Shown here one piece after another: positions 1-8,611 of a DNA stretch of 64,000 nt. The position numbers were made by a program, and so were the translations under genes. The notes beneath the pieces were generated by a model. The model did no database searches. It was not told the origin of the DNA and worked only from the letters and a program-made list of their open reading frames with translations. Origin of the DNA: Sphingomonas horti. Lineage in GTDB: Bacteria > Pseudomonadota > Alphaproteobacteria > Sphingomonadales > Sphingomonadaceae. The stretch is taken from the NCBI RefSeq assembly GCF_009753715.1, contig NZ_WQMS01000001.1, positions 372,001 through 436,000 of the forward strand, in the 5' to 3' direction. Position 1 is the stretch's first letter, and every line of letters starts with the position of its first letter.

Positions 1-1042
1 CGACCACCGAGACCAGCACCAGCGTCGCATAGTCGGTCAGGCCCAGGGGCAGCCCATAAAATTGCGCGACGAAGATGGCGGCGATGGCGGGATAGATCGC
101 CGCGCACCCGTCCATCTTGGTCGTCGCCGCGACCGGCACGGCAAAGCTTGCATAGCTGCGGTCGACGCCCAGCCGCTCGGCCACCGCCTCGGTCGCCGGC
201 AGCGTGCCGATCGAGGAGCGCGTGACGAAGCCGAGCTGGATCGCGGGCAAGGCGGCGCGGAAGAATCGCGCCGGGCTGAGGCCGTGCATCGCCAGCAGCG
301 CCGGATAGACGCCGAGCAGCACGATCGCGAGACCCAGATACACCGCGCCCGCGAACCAGCCGAGCCGCGCCAGCGAGTCCCAGCCATAGGTCGCGACGGC
401 ATGGCCGAACAGGCCGAACGCGCCGATCGGACTCAGCGCGATCAGCCAGGCGAGCAGCTTGCGCACCACGGCCAGCAGCGAACGCGAGAAGGCAAGGAAC
501 GGCTCGCCCGCCTCGCCGACCTTCAGCGCCGCCACGCCGGCCAGCACCGAGACGACGACGATCTGGAGCACGTTGAAGCCCAGCGTCGTGCTCGCCGTGC
601 CGTCGGCCAGCCTGGTCGAGGCGCTGAGGCCCAGCGCATTTGCGGGGATCAGGCCCTTCAGGAAATCGAGCCAGGTGCCGACCGTCCGCGGCGCCGCAGC
701 CGCAGCGGCATCGACGCCGGCGCCGACCCCGGGCTGGATGGCGAGCGCCAGCGCGATCCCGATCGACACCGTGATCAGCGCGGTGATGCCGAACCACAGC
801 AAGGTCTGCGTCACCAGCCGGCTCGCGTTCGACAGCGCCCGCAGGTTGGAGATGCTGGAGACGATCGACGCAAAGACGAGGGGCGGCACCAGCACCTTCA
901 GCAATTGCACGAAGCCGGATCCGATCAGCTCGAGCGTCGTCGCCAGTGCAGCGGCGCCGGGTAAGGCGCGCACGGCAAGTCCGGCCGCGAGGCCGAGCAG
1001 CATGGCGAGGGCGATCTGGGTTCCGAAAGATGGGCGCACCAT
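1..1042 (-). CDS. Dicarboxylate/amino acid:cation symporter (DAACS family), 3' end cut by the window
   Basis: My own reverse-strand translation from the ATG at 1042 runs open to the window edge, giving about 347 residues without a stop. The protein is hydrophobic throughout. The last visible part holds the family signature region: a serine-rich stretch (TRSSIGTLPAT), then the TKMDGCAAIYP motif and the following membrane segment. These regions form the substrate- and sodium-binding hairpins of GltPh/DctA-type symporters. It would act in the inner membrane, importing C4-dicarboxylates or acidic amino acids with sodium or protons; the substrate cannot be told from sequence. It lies 36 bases downstream of the PAP2 gene on the same strand. 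A TTG at 1078 is a possible earlier start. The long frames on the plus strand here are antisense shadows. Confidence 0.85.
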   Translation of the reverse strand, partial: MVRPSFGTQIALAMLLGLAAGLAVRALPGAAALATTLELIGSGFVQLLKVLVPPLVFASIVSSISNLRALSNASRLVTQTLLWFGITALITVSIGIALALAIQPGVGAGVDAAAAAAPRTVGTWLDFLKGLIPANALGLSASTRLADGTASTTLGFNVLQIVVVSVLAGVAALKVGEAGEPFLAFSRSLLAVVRKLLAWLIALSPIGAFGLFGHAVATYGWDSLARLGWFAGAVYLGLAIVLLGVYPALLAMHGLSPARFFRAALPAIQLGFVTRSSIGTLPATEAVAERLGVDRSYASFAVPVAATTKMDGCAAIYPAIAAIFVAQFYGLPLGLTDYATLVLVSVV

Positions 1043-1078
1043 GGCCGTCCAGATGGCGGCCGATCCGCTCGGCTCCAA

Positions 1079-1669
1079 TCAAGCTTTTCTGTTGCGGGCT
1101 AAGGTCCTGCTGACATGCGCGCCGAGCAGCGCGAACGCTGCGCCTTCCATCCAGCCCGCCAGCACGTCGGTCGGCCAGTGGACGCCGAGCACCACGCGCG
1201 AGAGACCGATCAGCAGCGCGAGCGGGACGCCCAGCCAGCCGATCCGCGTGTGCACCAGCAGCGCCAGCAGCAGGTACAGGCACGCATTCTGCGCCGAATG
1301 GCCGCTTGGAAAGCTCAGGTCCGTCACCGGATCGAGGTGCTGGTACAGGTCGGGGCGGACGCGGGCGAACAGCAGCTTCAGCACCGGATTGGTCGCCATC
1401 TGCACGGCGACCGTGAGCACCAGGACCAGCGCGTCCCGCCCTCGCCGCCTCAGCGCCATCATGCCCGCAGCGACCAGCGCGATGACGGCCACGATCTCGC
1501 CGCGTCCAAGGTGCGACAGCACCAGCCAGAAGCGGCTCCATGTCCGCCCGGAGGCGGCGACATGCGACAACCAGGGATCGAGCGCCGGCGCGCCGCCGAT
1601 CTCCAGCCCGATGCCGAGCGCCAGAACCGCGGCAAAAAGAGCCAGCGCGGCGCGGAGCTCGCGCGTCAC
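1079..1669 (-). CDS. PAP2 superfamily membrane phosphatase
   Basis: This 196-residue protein has several membrane segments and the three-part phosphatidic acid phosphatase signature: KLLFARVRP, then PSGHSAQ, then SRVVLGVHWPTD. The last two blocks carry the catalytic histidines. PAP2 enzymes remove phosphate from lipids such as phosphatidic acid or undecaprenyl diphosphate at the membrane. I start it at the GTG at 1669, whose bases overlap the stop of the upstream amidohydrolase (GTGA). That implies translational coupling, and the open frame further upstream reads through the amidohydrolase gene and is not credible. Substrate is not determinable from sequence. Confidence 0.85.
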   Translation of the reverse strand: MTRELRAALALFAAVLALGIGLEIGGAPALDPWLSHVAASGRTWSRFWLVLSHLGRGEIVAVIALVAAGMMALRRRGRDALVLVLTVAVQMATNPVLKLLFARVRPDLYQHLDPVTDLSFPSGHSAQNACLYLLLALLVHTRIGWLGVPLALLIGLSRVVLGVHWPTDVLAGWMEGAAFALLGAHVSRTLARNRKA

Positions 1670-2928
1670 TGGCCGGACTTCACCACCTCGCCGCCCTTGA
1701 TCACCACCGCGACGTGCTCGAGCGTGCGGACGTCCTGCGTCGGATCGCCATCGACGGCGATGATATCGCCATAGCGGCCGACCGCGATCGCGCCGACATC
1801 CTCGGTCCGCCCGAGCGCTTCGGCCGCGCTCCTGGTCGCCGACTGGATCGCCTGCATCGGCGTCATCCCCCATTCGACCTGCTTGGCGAACTGGCGCGCG
1901 TTCTGGCCGTGGGGATAGACGCCGGCATCGGTGCCGAAGAGCATCGGCACGCCGGCGCGGAACGCCTTCTGGAAGGTCTGCCGCTGCTTCAGGCCGATCG
2001 CCTTTTCCTTGTCCAGGCTCTCCTGCTCGGTGCCGTTGGCGGTGCCGGTCGCCAGGATATAGTCGTCGTTATAGATATCCATGTCGAACCAGGTCTTCTT
2101 CTGCGCGGCGAGCCTGATGCCTTCGTCGTCCGCCAGGCTGGCATGCTCGATCGTGTCGATGCCGGCCTGGATCGCGGTGCGGATGCCCTCCGGCCCATGC
2201 GCGTGCGCCGCGACCTTCAGGCCCAGCATGTGCGCCTCGTCGGCGATCGCCTTCATCTCGTCGAAGCTCAGCTGCTGCGCCCCGACCGCATCGCCGAGCG
2301 AGAACACGCCGCCGGTCGCGCAGATCTTGATCACCCGCGCGCCATATTTGTGCAGCCAGCGGACCTTGGCGCGCGCTTCCTCCGGCGAGTTGATCACCGA
2401 AGGTTCCTTGCGGTCGTAGGACGGCGGCAGCATGTTATCGTCGCAGTGGCCGCCGGTCGCGCCGATCGCATAGCCGGCGGGCACGATCCGCGGGCCCGCA
2501 ATCCAGCCGCCGTCGATCGCCTGCATCAGCCCGACATCATCGAAGTCCGCCGAGCCGACATTGCGCACTGTCGTGAAGCCCGCTTCCAGCGTCTTCCGGG
2601 CGTTGGCGACGCCGACCGCCTGCCAGAAGCTGTCGGTGTAGCGCAGCGAGCGGTAGCCGCCGATTTCCGCGAGGCTGGTCAGGTGGACGTGCATGTCGAT
2701 CAGGCCAGGCAGGATCGTCTTGCCTGGCAGGTCGATCCGCTTCGCCCCCGCCGGCACCGCCCCGCCGCTGGAGACGGAGCTGATCCGCCCGTCGGTGATG
2801 ACGACGACCGGATTGTCGACCGTCTTGCCGGCCAGCACGTCGACCATCTTCGCGGCCGTCACGACCACCGTGTCGGCCGAGGCCGGCGCCGCGACCAGCG
2901 CTGCGCCCAGAAGCAGATTGCGGATCAT
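1666..2928 (-). CDS. Secreted amidohydrolase (imidazolonepropionase/Xaa-Pro dipeptidase-like)
   Basis: A 420-residue metal-dependent hydrolase. An N-terminal signal peptide (about residues 1-18, ending APASA) predicts export to the periplasm. The amidohydrolase metal site is complete: H80 and H82 in the HVH motif, K201 in KICATGG as the probable carboxylated bridging lysine, H242 and H244, H262 in IEHAS, and D334 in GTDAG. Exported members of this subgroup commonly cleave dipeptides or lactam/imide rings. The substrate here is not identified. It is followed by the overlapping PAP2 gene, so the two are probably co-transcribed. Confidence 0.85.
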   Translation of the reverse strand: MIRNLLLGAALVAAPASADTVVVTAAKMVDVLAGKTVDNPVVVITDGRISSVSSGGAVPAGAKRIDLPGKTILPGLIDMHVHLTSLAEIGGYRSLRYTDSFWQAVGVANARKTLEAGFTTVRNVGSADFDDVGLMQAIDGGWIAGPRIVPAGYAIGATGGHCDDNMLPPSYDRKEPSVINSPEEARAKVRWLHKYGARVIKICATGGVFSLGDAVGAQQLSFDEMKAIADEAHMLGLKVAAHAHGPEGIRTAIQAGIDTIEHASLADDEGIRLAAQKKTWFDMDIYNDDYILATGTANGTEQESLDKEKAIGLKQRQTFQKAFRAGVPMLFGTDAGVYPHGQNARQFAKQVEWGMTPMQAIQSATRSAAEALGRTEDVGAIAVGRYGDIIAVDGDPTQDVRTLEHVAVVIKGGEVVKSGQ

Positions 2929-3004
2929 GTTCCCTCCCGTTCGATCCGGGAGGGTTAGGGACGCCCCGCGCTACGCACAAGCCGTCCCCGAGCCGGACCG
3001 GCTC

Positions 3005-3610
3005 CTATTTCTGCAGCTTCTGGGCCATGTCGAGATGGTGCTCGACCACGGTCGCGGTCTTGCTCGCGAAATCCTTCAGCGGGGCGGAATCGCCACCGGC
3101 GGCATAGCCCTTCAGCGCGTCGAGCGCCTTCTGGTGGGCATCGACCTGCTGCGTCACATATTCCTTGTCGAAATCGGCGCCGCTCAGGCCGTCCAGCTTG
3201 GTCAGGTTCGCCTGCTGCTCGGCATTCATCATGCCCGACGGCGTCGGCTTGCCGTCAGCCTTCGCCGCGGCCGCCTTGAGGTCGGCCGTCGACTTGGTGT
3301 GATCCTTGATCATCTGGGCGGCGAAGCTCTTCACGTCCGCGCTGCTCGCCTTGCCCTGCGCCGCCTTCGCGGCCGCAATCTCATAGGCATCGGTGCCCGA
3401 CGCCGCGTCGACGAACGCCTGCGCCGTCATCGGCGCCGCCGCGGTCGCGTTCATGTCGTTGGCGATAATCGCGCCGTTCGCGCCGACCTCGTTCGCGGTC
3501 GTCATGTTGTCGGCCATGTTGGTTTCGTTGGCGGTGTCGTTCTTCGACCCGCAGGCGGCCAGAGCCATGCTCAGCGCGGCGGCCGTTGAAAGGGCGACGA
3601 ATTTCCTCAT
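3005..3610 (-). CDS. DUF4142 lipoprotein
   Basis: A 201-residue predicted lipoprotein. The signal sequence ends in the lipobox LAAC with the lipidated cysteine at residue 20. It is followed by a low-complexity Asn/Thr/Ala stretch and then a helical DUF4142 domain with the recognisable run of SSADVKSFAAQMIKDHTKST. Family members are ferritin-like four-helix bundles of unknown function found in the periplasm or outer membrane. The start is supported by GGAGGAGAG just upstream. It stands alone on the minus strand between the amidohydrolase and cupin genes. Confidence 0.85.
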   Translation of the reverse strand: MRKFVALSTAAALSMALAACGSKNDTANETNMADNMTTANEVGANGAIIANDMNATAAAPMTAQAFVDAASGTDAYEIAAAKAAQGKASSADVKSFAAQMIKDHTKSTADLKAAAAKADGKPTPSGMMNAEQQANLTKLDGLSGADFDKEYVTQQVDAHQKALDALKGYAAGGDSAPLKDFASKTATVVEHHLDMAQKLQK

Positions 3611-3685
3611 GGGCTCTCTCCTCCAGAGCCGCCGAACGCCGTGACTGTGCCTATGTTCCGAAATCGCGCGGCGAACCGAGCGCGC

Positions 3686-4090
3686 TCACTCGGTCGTGCC
3701 GCCGTCCCAATGATCGTTGTCGTGGTCGCGGTCAGCCTGCGCCTTGTCGCGGTGCACGACCTTGTCCTTGTGCTCGGGCGGCCCGTAGATCGTGTAGAAT
3801 TTCAGCGGCTCGGACCCGGTGTTCCGCACATTGTGCCGCGCGCCGGCTGGCACGATCACGCCGAAATCATCCGCGACCGGATTGGCCTTGCCGTCGATCA
3901 GCACCTCGCCCTTGCCGGTTTCGAAGCGGAAGAACTGGTCGCCGTCGTCATGGACCTCCTCGCCGATCTCCTCGCCCGGCTTCAGCGTCATCACGACCAG
4001 CTGCAGATGCTCGCCCGTGTAGAGCACGGTGCGGAACGTCTCATTGTCGAGCGTCGCCCGCTCGATATCGTCGACATATCCCTGTTTCAT
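3686..4090 (-). CDS. Cupin domain protein
   Basis: A 134-residue single-domain cupin. The two conserved cupin motifs are visible: one around EEVHDDGDQFFRFETGKGEVLIDG and a second at VPAGARHNVRNTG. Histidine and acidic residues in these motifs are the likely metal ligands. The C-terminus is a charged, disordered His/Asp/Lys-rich tail. Small cupins of this type are usually isomerases, sugar-binding proteins or metal-binding proteins of unknown substrate. Nothing nearby narrows the role. Confidence 0.8.
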   Translation of the reverse strand: MKQGYVDDIERATLDNETFRTVLYTGEHLQLVVMTLKPGEEIGEEVHDDGDQFFRFETGKGEVLIDGKANPVADDFGVIVPAGARHNVRNTGSEPLKFYTIYGPPEHKDKVVHRDKAQADRDHDNDHWDGGTTE

Positions 4091-4147
4091 ATGCCCTCCG
4101 TTCGGTCTGGGAGCGTAACGGGAGTGTGTGGGGCTGGTTCCCCAAGC

Positions 4148-5542
4148 TCAAATATGCAGTGCCCGCCCATAGGCTGCCAGCACGCTTTCGTGCATCATCT
4201 CGCTGAGCGTCGGGTGCGGGAACACCGTTTCCATCAGCTCGGCTTCGGTCAGCTCGCCGGTCTTTCCGACCGTGTAACCCTGGATCAGCTCGGTCACTTC
4301 GGCGCCGATCATGTGCGCGCCCAAAAGCTCGCCGCTCTTCGCGTCGAACACCGTCTTCACGAATCCTTCCGGCTCGCCCAGCGCGATCGCCTTGCCGTTG
4401 CCGATGAACGGGAAATTGCCGACCTTGACCTCGTAGCCGGCCTCCTTGGCCTTGGCCTCGGTCAGGCCGACGCTGGCGATCTGCGGGCGGCAATAGGTGC
4501 AGCCGGGAATGTTCTTCGGGTCCATCGCGTGCGGGCGCTTGCCGGCGATCGCCTCGGCCGCGATCACGCCTTCGTGGCTCGCCTTGTGCGCCAGCCAGGG
4601 CGGCGCGGTCACGTCGCCGATCGCCCAGATGCCGTCGACATTGGTGCGGCACATGCCGTCGGTGACAATGTGGCCGCGATCGGTCTTCACGCCGAGCGTT
4701 TCGAGGCCGATATTCTCCGTATTCGGCACGATCCCGATCGCGACGATGACGTGGCTGAACTCGTCGGTGACGGTCTTGCCGTCCTTGCCCTTGACCGACG
4801 CCTTGACGCCGTTCGCCCCGACCTCGAGCTTTTCGACGCCCGCGCCGGTCATCGTCTTCATGCCCTGTTTCTTGACGGCCTTCTCGAGGAAAGCGGACAC
4901 GTCGGCGTCCTCCACGGGCACCAGCCGGTCGAGCATCTCGACGACGGTTACGTCCGCACCCATGTCGCGGTAGAAGCTCGCGAACTCGATCCCGATCGCG
5001 CCGGAGCCGACGACCAGCAGCTTGGTCGGCATTTCCGGCGGCGTCATCGCGTGGCGATAGGTCCAGATGCGTTTGCCGTCGGCCTTGGCGAAGGGCAAAT
5101 CCCGAGCCCGCGCCCCCGTCGCGACGATGATGTTCTTGGCGGAAAGCTCGGTCGTCTTGCCGTCCTTGGTGACGCTGAGCTTGCCTTTCCCGGTCAGCTT
5201 GCCGTCGCCCATATGGACGTCGATCTTGTTCTTTTTCATCAGGTGCGTGACGCCCTGATTGAGCTGCTTCGCGACCCCGCGCGAGCGCTTCACCACCGCC
5301 TCAAGATCGGCGCTGATCTGGTTAGCGACCAAACCATAGTCCTTGGCGTGCTGCATATAATGGAACACCTCGGCCGAGCGCAGCAGCGCCTTGGTCGGGA
5401 TGCAGCCCCAGTTGAGGCAGATGCCGCCCAGCAGCTCGCGCTCGACGATCGCGGTCTTAAGGCCCAGCTGGGCGGCCCGGATGGCCGCGACATAGCCGCC
5501 GGGCCCGGAGCCGAGGACGATGAGGTCGTAGGTGTCAGGCAC
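4148..5542 (-). CDS. lpdA: Dihydrolipoyl dehydrogenase (E3)
   Basis: A 464-residue FAD-dependent disulfide oxidoreductase that reoxidises the lipoyl group of 2-oxoacid dehydrogenase complexes using NAD+. It has the N-terminal GSGPGGY dinucleotide fold, the redox disulfide C42/C47 in GGICLNWGCIP, a central NAD-binding fold (GSGAIGIEF) and the C-terminal interface motif HPTLSE with catalytic His about 443. Length matches the family. It lies in the same direction as, and just downstream of, the E2 gene (6115-7449), separated by a DUF559 gene whose stop overlaps this start by 8 bases. It probably serves pyruvate dehydrogenase; the E1 genes are not in this window. Confidence 0.97.
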   Translation of the reverse strand: MPDTYDLIVLGSGPGGYVAAIRAAQLGLKTAIVERELLGGICLNWGCIPTKALLRSAEVFHYMQHAKDYGLVANQISADLEAVVKRSRGVAKQLNQGVTHLMKKNKIDVHMGDGKLTGKGKLSVTKDGKTTELSAKNIIVATGARARDLPFAKADGKRIWTYRHAMTPPEMPTKLLVVGSGAIGIEFASFYRDMGADVTVVEMLDRLVPVEDADVSAFLEKAVKKQGMKTMTGAGVEKLEVGANGVKASVKGKDGKTVTDEFSHVIVAIGIVPNTENIGLETLGVKTDRGHIVTDGMCRTNVDGIWAIGDVTAPPWLAHKASHEGVIAAEAIAGKRPHAMDPKNIPGCTYCRPQIASVGLTEAKAKEAGYEVKVGNFPFIGNGKAIALGEPEGFVKTVFDAKSGELLGAHMIGAEVTELIQGYTVGKTGELTEAELMETVFPHPTLSEMMHESVLAAYGRALHI

Positions 5543-5960
5543 GGGATGCTCCTTTTTGCCCCTCTCCCCGAAGGGGAGAGGGAGGGGCCCGTCGCGCAGC
5601 GGCGGGAGGGTGAGGGTCTGTCAGCGCTGAACAAATCGCGTCGAACACGGCTTCGCCATTGCCGAGCACGTCATTGTTCCAGAAGCGCAGAACGCGAAAT
5701 CCGGCCCGTTCGAGAAAGGCGTCTCGCCGCTCGTCATCGCGGTTATCGGCGTGCTGCGATCCATCGGCTTCGATGATCAGCCACGAGCCGAGGCAGACAA
5801 AATCGACGATGTACGGCGCGATGATGCGCTGACGCTTGAACTTATATGCCTCCAACCGCCGGTTGCGCAGCATCGACCAGAGTCGCTTTTCGGCTTCGGT
5901 CGGGTTGGCGCGCATCCATTTGGCGCGAGCGAGGAGTTCGGCATAGGTCGGATAGGCCAT
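5535..5960 (-). CDS. DUF559 domain protein (Vsr-like endonuclease fold) with repeat-derived tail
   Basis: A 141-residue protein. Residues 1 to about 112 are a DUF559 domain related to very-short-patch-repair-type restriction endonuclease folds (LWSMLRNRRLEAYKFKRQ, then YIVDFVCLGSWLIIEADGSQH, then RDAFLERAGFRVLRFWN). Asp and Glu in the DF...IEADG block are the probable metal ligands. Residues about 114-134 are encoded by a palindromic repeat (5557-5617) that also occurs between genes elsewhere in the window, so this tail is probably an insertion. The stop lies 8 bases inside lpdA. Cellular role unknown; sitting between E2 and E3 genes may simply be hitch-hiking. Confidence 0.85.
   Translation of the reverse strand: MAYPTYAELLARAKWMRANPTEAEKRLWSMLRNRRLEAYKFKRQRIIAPYIVDFVCLGSWLIIEADGSQHADNRDDERRDAFLERAGFRVLRFWNNDVLGNGEAVFDAICSALTDPHPPAAARRAPPSPLRGEGQKGASRA
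5557..5617. repeat. Palindromic repeat, family A (inside DUF559 C-terminus)
   Basis: The unit has a hairpin of the form CCCCTCTCCCC/GGGGAGAGG followed by GGAGGGGCCC, a short variable stem and GGCGGGAGGGTGAGGG. The same architecture occurs at 5964-6110, 7028-7170 and 28569-28630. Here it is read through by the DUF559 gene and ends 15 bases upstream of the lpdA start. Confidence 0.8.
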
Positions 5961-5963
5961 AGG

Positions 5964-6110
5964 CCCTCACCCTCCCACTCGGCTGCGCCGAGCGGGCCCC
6001 TCCCTCTCCCCTCCGGGGAGAGGGGCTAGACGCGCCCCTGCCCATAGCCCCTCTCCCGGCCACGGGAGAGGGAGGGGCCCGCCTTGCGCAGCAAGGTGGG
6101 AGGGTGAGGG
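5964..6110. repeat. Two family A palindromic repeats in opposite orientation
   Basis: One copy begins CCCTCACCCTCCCACTCGG and the second, inverted, ends GGTGGGAGGGTGAGGG, with a short spacer between. Together they fill the gap between the E2 stop (6115) and the DUF559 start (5960). The long GC-rich stems could attenuate transcription from aceF into the DUF559-lpdA pair. Confidence 0.8.
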
Positions 6111-6114
6111 CACT

Positions 6115-7449
6115 TTAGGCCACCAGCCCCAGCGGAGCTTCCACCAGTTCCTTGAACACCTTCATCAGCCGGGCCCCGTCAGCCCCGTCGATCGCGCGGT
6201 GGTCGAAGCTGCCGGTGGCGCTCATCACGGTCGCGATCTGGAGCGCGTCGTCGATCACGTAGGGCCGTTTCTCGCCCGCGCCGATCGCCATGATCATGCC
6301 CTGGGGCGGGTTGATGACGGCGTCGAACTGCTTGATGCCGAACATGCCCATGTTGGAGATGCTGGCGGTGCCGCCCTGATATTCGTGCGGCTGGAGCTTG
6401 CCTTCCTTCGCGCGGTTCGCGAGCTCGTGCATCTCGGCCGAGATCGCAGCCACGCCCTTGCTGTCTGCGCCGACGATGATCGGCGTGATCAGCCCGCCGG
6501 GGATCGACACCGCGACCGAGATGTCGGCGCGATTGTATTTGATCAGGTTATCCGGCGTGAAGCTGACATTACATTCCGGCACCTGGCGAAGCGCGACGGC
6601 GAGCGCCTTGATGAGCAGGTCGTTGACCGACAGCTTGATGCCCCGGCCGGTGAGCGCCGAGTTGAGCTCCGCGCGCAGCTTCAGCAGCGCGTCGAGGCGG
6701 ATATCGACCGTCAGGTAGATATGCGGGATCGTCGACTTCGCCTCGGTCAGGCGGCGCGCGATCGTCTTGCGCATGTTGGAAAGCTTGACCGCCTCGTGCG
6801 GGATTTCGGTGGCGAACGGCGCGAGCGGTGCACTTGGAGCAGGCGCGGGCGCGGCGGCGGGAGCCGGAGCTGCGGCAACCGCTTTCGGCGCGGCGCCAGG
6901 CTGCGCGCCCTCGATATCCGCCTTGACGATCCGTCCGCCAGGTCCGGAGCCCTGCAGCGCGCCAAGATCGACACCTTTCGCTTCGGCGAGGCGGCGGGCG
7001 AGGGGCGAGGCTTTGACGCGGGCTTCCTGCCCCTCTCCCGCTTTCCCGGGAGAGGGAGAGCCCCGATCGGCGCCAGCCGATTGGAAGGGTGAGGGACTTG
7101 GCGCGGAACTGCCCTCACCCTGGCCGGCTTTGCCGGCCTGTCCCTCTCCCGCCTTCGCGGGAGAGGGGCTGGGAGCCGGCGCAGGCGTCGCTGCGGAGGC
7201 ATCCTCGCCTTCGCCCGCAATCAGCGCGATCACTGTGCCGACCTTTACGCCGTCGGTCCCTTCGGGCACGACGATCTTCGCGATCGTGCCTTCGTCCACC
7301 GCTTCGAATTCCATCGTCGCCTTGTCGGTCTCGATCTCGGCGAGAATGTCGCCGGACTTCACCGCATCGCCTTCTTTGACCAGCCATTTGGCGAGCGTGC
7401 CTTCCTCCATCGTCGGCGAGAGGGCCGGCATCTTCAGCTCGATCGGCAT
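6115..7449 (-). CDS. aceF: Pyruvate dehydrogenase E2, dihydrolipoamide acetyltransferase
   Basis: A 444-residue E2 subunit that carries acetyl groups from E1 to CoA. Residues 1-76 are a lipoyl domain with the modified K43 in [11 protein letters not shown]. Residues about 143-178 are the E3/E1-binding domain ([27 protein letters not shown] is split across this region). Residues about 215-444 are the catalytic domain, ending with the HRAIDG active-site motif (H417, D421). The linker at about residues 93-141 is unusual because it is encoded by palindromic repeat DNA (7028-7170). The E1 genes are not adjacent; downstream are a DUF559 gene and lpdA. The call as pyruvate rather than oxoglutarate E2 rests on lipoyl and catalytic motif style. 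Confidence 0.94.
   Translation of the reverse strand: MPIELKMPALSPTMEEGTLAKWLVKEGDAVKSGDILAEIETDKATMEFEAVDEGTIAKIVVPEGTDGVKVGTVIALIAGEGEDASAATPAPAPSPSPAKAGEGQAGKAGQGEGSSAPSPSPFQSAGADRGSPSPGKAGEGQEARVKASPLARRLAEAKGVDLGALQGSGPGGRIVKADIEGAQPGAAPKAVAAAPAPAAAPAPAPSAPLAPFATEIPHEAVKLSNMRKTIARRLTEAKSTIPHIYLTVDIRLDALLKLRAELNSALTGRGIKLSVNDLLIKALAVALRQVPECNVSFTPDNLIKYNRADISVAVSIPGGLITPIIVGADSKGVAAISAEMHELANRAKEGKLQPHEYQGGTASISNMGMFGIKQFDAVINPPQGMIMAIGAGEKRPYVIDDALQIATVMSATGSFDHRAIDGADGARLMKVFKELVEAPLGLVA
7028..7170. repeat. Two palindromic repeats (family A) inside the aceF linker
   Basis: Two inverted units (CCCCTCTCCCGC...GGGAGAGGG and TCCCTCTCCCGCC...GGGAGAGGGG) flank TTGGAAGGGTGAGGG and CCCTCACCCTGG segments. 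They match the intergenic repeats at 5964-6110 and 28569-28630, but here they lie in frame within aceF and encode Pro/Ser/Gly/Ala-rich sequence such as [11 protein letters not shown]. Confidence 0.8.
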
Positions 7450-7578
7450 GGTGTTCCTCTTGGGTAATGCTTGTGCGTTCGGGCTTCCCCTTCGGCCAAG
7501 GCTCCGGACCGGTCAAGATATTGCGCTCGCGCACCGCTTGCCCCATTTTCGCGCGAAACGGGGGCACGGGGCACGCGC

Positions 7579-8034
7579 ATGCGCACCTATCTGACTGTGA
7601 TCGACGACACCGAGGAAGCCGAGGTCGCGCTGCGCTTCGCCGCGCGGCGCGCGGCAAAGACCGGCGGCACCGTGCTTGTGCTGGCGCTGATCGAGCCGGC
7701 CGAGTTTGTCGCCTGGGGCGGCGTGCAGGCGACGATGGAGGACGAGGCGCGCCAGCGCGCGGAGGGGCTGGTCGCCAGCGTCTCGGGCTCCCTGTTCGAC
7801 GAGGCGGGCATCCGCCCGTCGATCCTGGTCCGCCAGGGCGACCCCGTCCACGTCGTCCGCGAATTACTGGCGGAAAATGACGGCGTCGCGGCGCTGGTGC
7901 TGGGCGCGTGCGCGACCGGCTCGCCGGGCCCGCTGGTGTCCCATTTCGCCGGTGCCGATGCCGGCAAGCTGCCCTGTCCGGTGATGATCATCCCCGGCAG
8001 CCTCTCGCGCGAAGAGGTGGACCGGCTATCCTGA
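7579..8034 (+). CDS. Universal stress protein (UspA family)
   Basis: A 151-residue single Usp domain. It begins MRTYLTVIDDTEEAEVAL, has a central acidic helix region, and ends with a pattern of VLGACATGSPGPLVS and LPCPVMIIPG. That pattern resembles the nucleotide-binding G-x2-G-x9-G(S/T) region, though it is only approximate. I start at the ATG at 7579, where the domain begins; the longer frame upstream adds non-homologous sequence. It is divergent from aceF and convergent with the methionine sulfoxide reductase gene. The partner or ligand is unknown. Confidence 0.82.
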   Translation: MRTYLTVIDDTEEAEVALRFAARRAAKTGGTVLVLALIEPAEFVAWGGVQATMEDEARQRAEGLVASVSGSLFDEAGIRPSILVRQGDPVHVVRELLAENDGVAALVLGACATGSPGPLVSHFAGADAGKLPCPVMIIPGSLSREEVDRLS

Positions 8035-8036
8035 TC

Positions 8037-8120
8037 GTCACCCCGGGCTTGACCCGGGGTCTACCTGCCTTCCGCAGAACCAAGGTAGAAGGTGGGTCCC
8101 GGCTCAAGGCCGGGATGACG
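8037..8120. repeat. Palindromic repeat, family B (CGTCATCCCGGG type), likely bidirectional terminator
   Basis: An inverted pair bounded by CGTCACCCCGGGCTTGACC and GGCTCAAGGCCGGGATGACG. It fills the whole gap between two converging genes (stops at 8034 and 8122). Related copies are at 12908-12988 and, as a half unit, at 32471-32523. Confidence 0.75.
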
Positions 8121-8121
8121 G

Positions 8122-8604
8122 CTATGCAATCCGCGGCGCCAGCAGCTTCACCAGCATCTCGCAGCCGGCGGCATCGCCGGCGTCGAAGCGGCCCGCATGG
8201 GGGCTGTCGAGGTCGAGGACGCCGATCAGCCGCCCCTGCTCGACGATCGGGACGACCAGCTCGGATGCCGAGGCGGAGTCGCAGGCGATGTGGCCCGCAA
8301 AGGCGTTCACATCTGCGACCAATTGGGTTTCGCGCGTTTCCGCCGCGGTGCCGCACACGCCCTTCCCCATCGCGATGCGGATGCAGGCCGTCTTGCCCTG
8401 GAACGGCCCCAGCACCAGCTCGCCGTCGATCAGCCGGTAGAAGCCGGCCCAGTTCAGGTCGGGCAGGTACTCGAACAACAAGGCCGCCGCGTTCGCCATG
8501 TTGGCGATCGGGTCCGGCTCGTCCGCCGTCAGCGCGTCAAGCGCGGCGAGCAGATCGTTGTAGAGCTCGGTCTTGCTCGTGCTTTGAATGTGAAAGTGGA
8601 ACAA
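8122..8604 (-). CDS. msrC: Free methionine-(R)-sulfoxide reductase (GAF domain)
   Basis: A 160-residue GAF-fold enzyme that reduces free methionine-R-sulfoxide. The three catalytic cysteines of the family are all present with the expected spacing: C74 in ACIRIAMGKG, C84 in GKGVCG and C108 in GHIACDSAS. The surrounding NWAGFY, VVPIVEQGRLIGVLDLDSP and AGDAAGCE blocks are also family-typical. The start is a TTG at 8604 (beginning FHFH), because no ATG lies near the family's usual N-terminus. No clear Shine-Dalgarno is visible, and a large palindrome (8612-8700) ends 8 bases upstream, so expression may be weak or structured. Confidence 0.9.
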   Translation of the reverse strand: MFHFHIQSTSKTELYNDLLAALDALTADEPDPIANMANAAALLFEYLPDLNWAGFYRLIDGELVLGPFQGKTACIRIAMGKGVCGTAAETRETQLVADVNAFAGHIACDSASASELVVPIVEQGRLIGVLDLDSPHAGRFDAGDAAGCEMLVKLLAPRIA

Positions 8605-8611
8605 GGAAACA

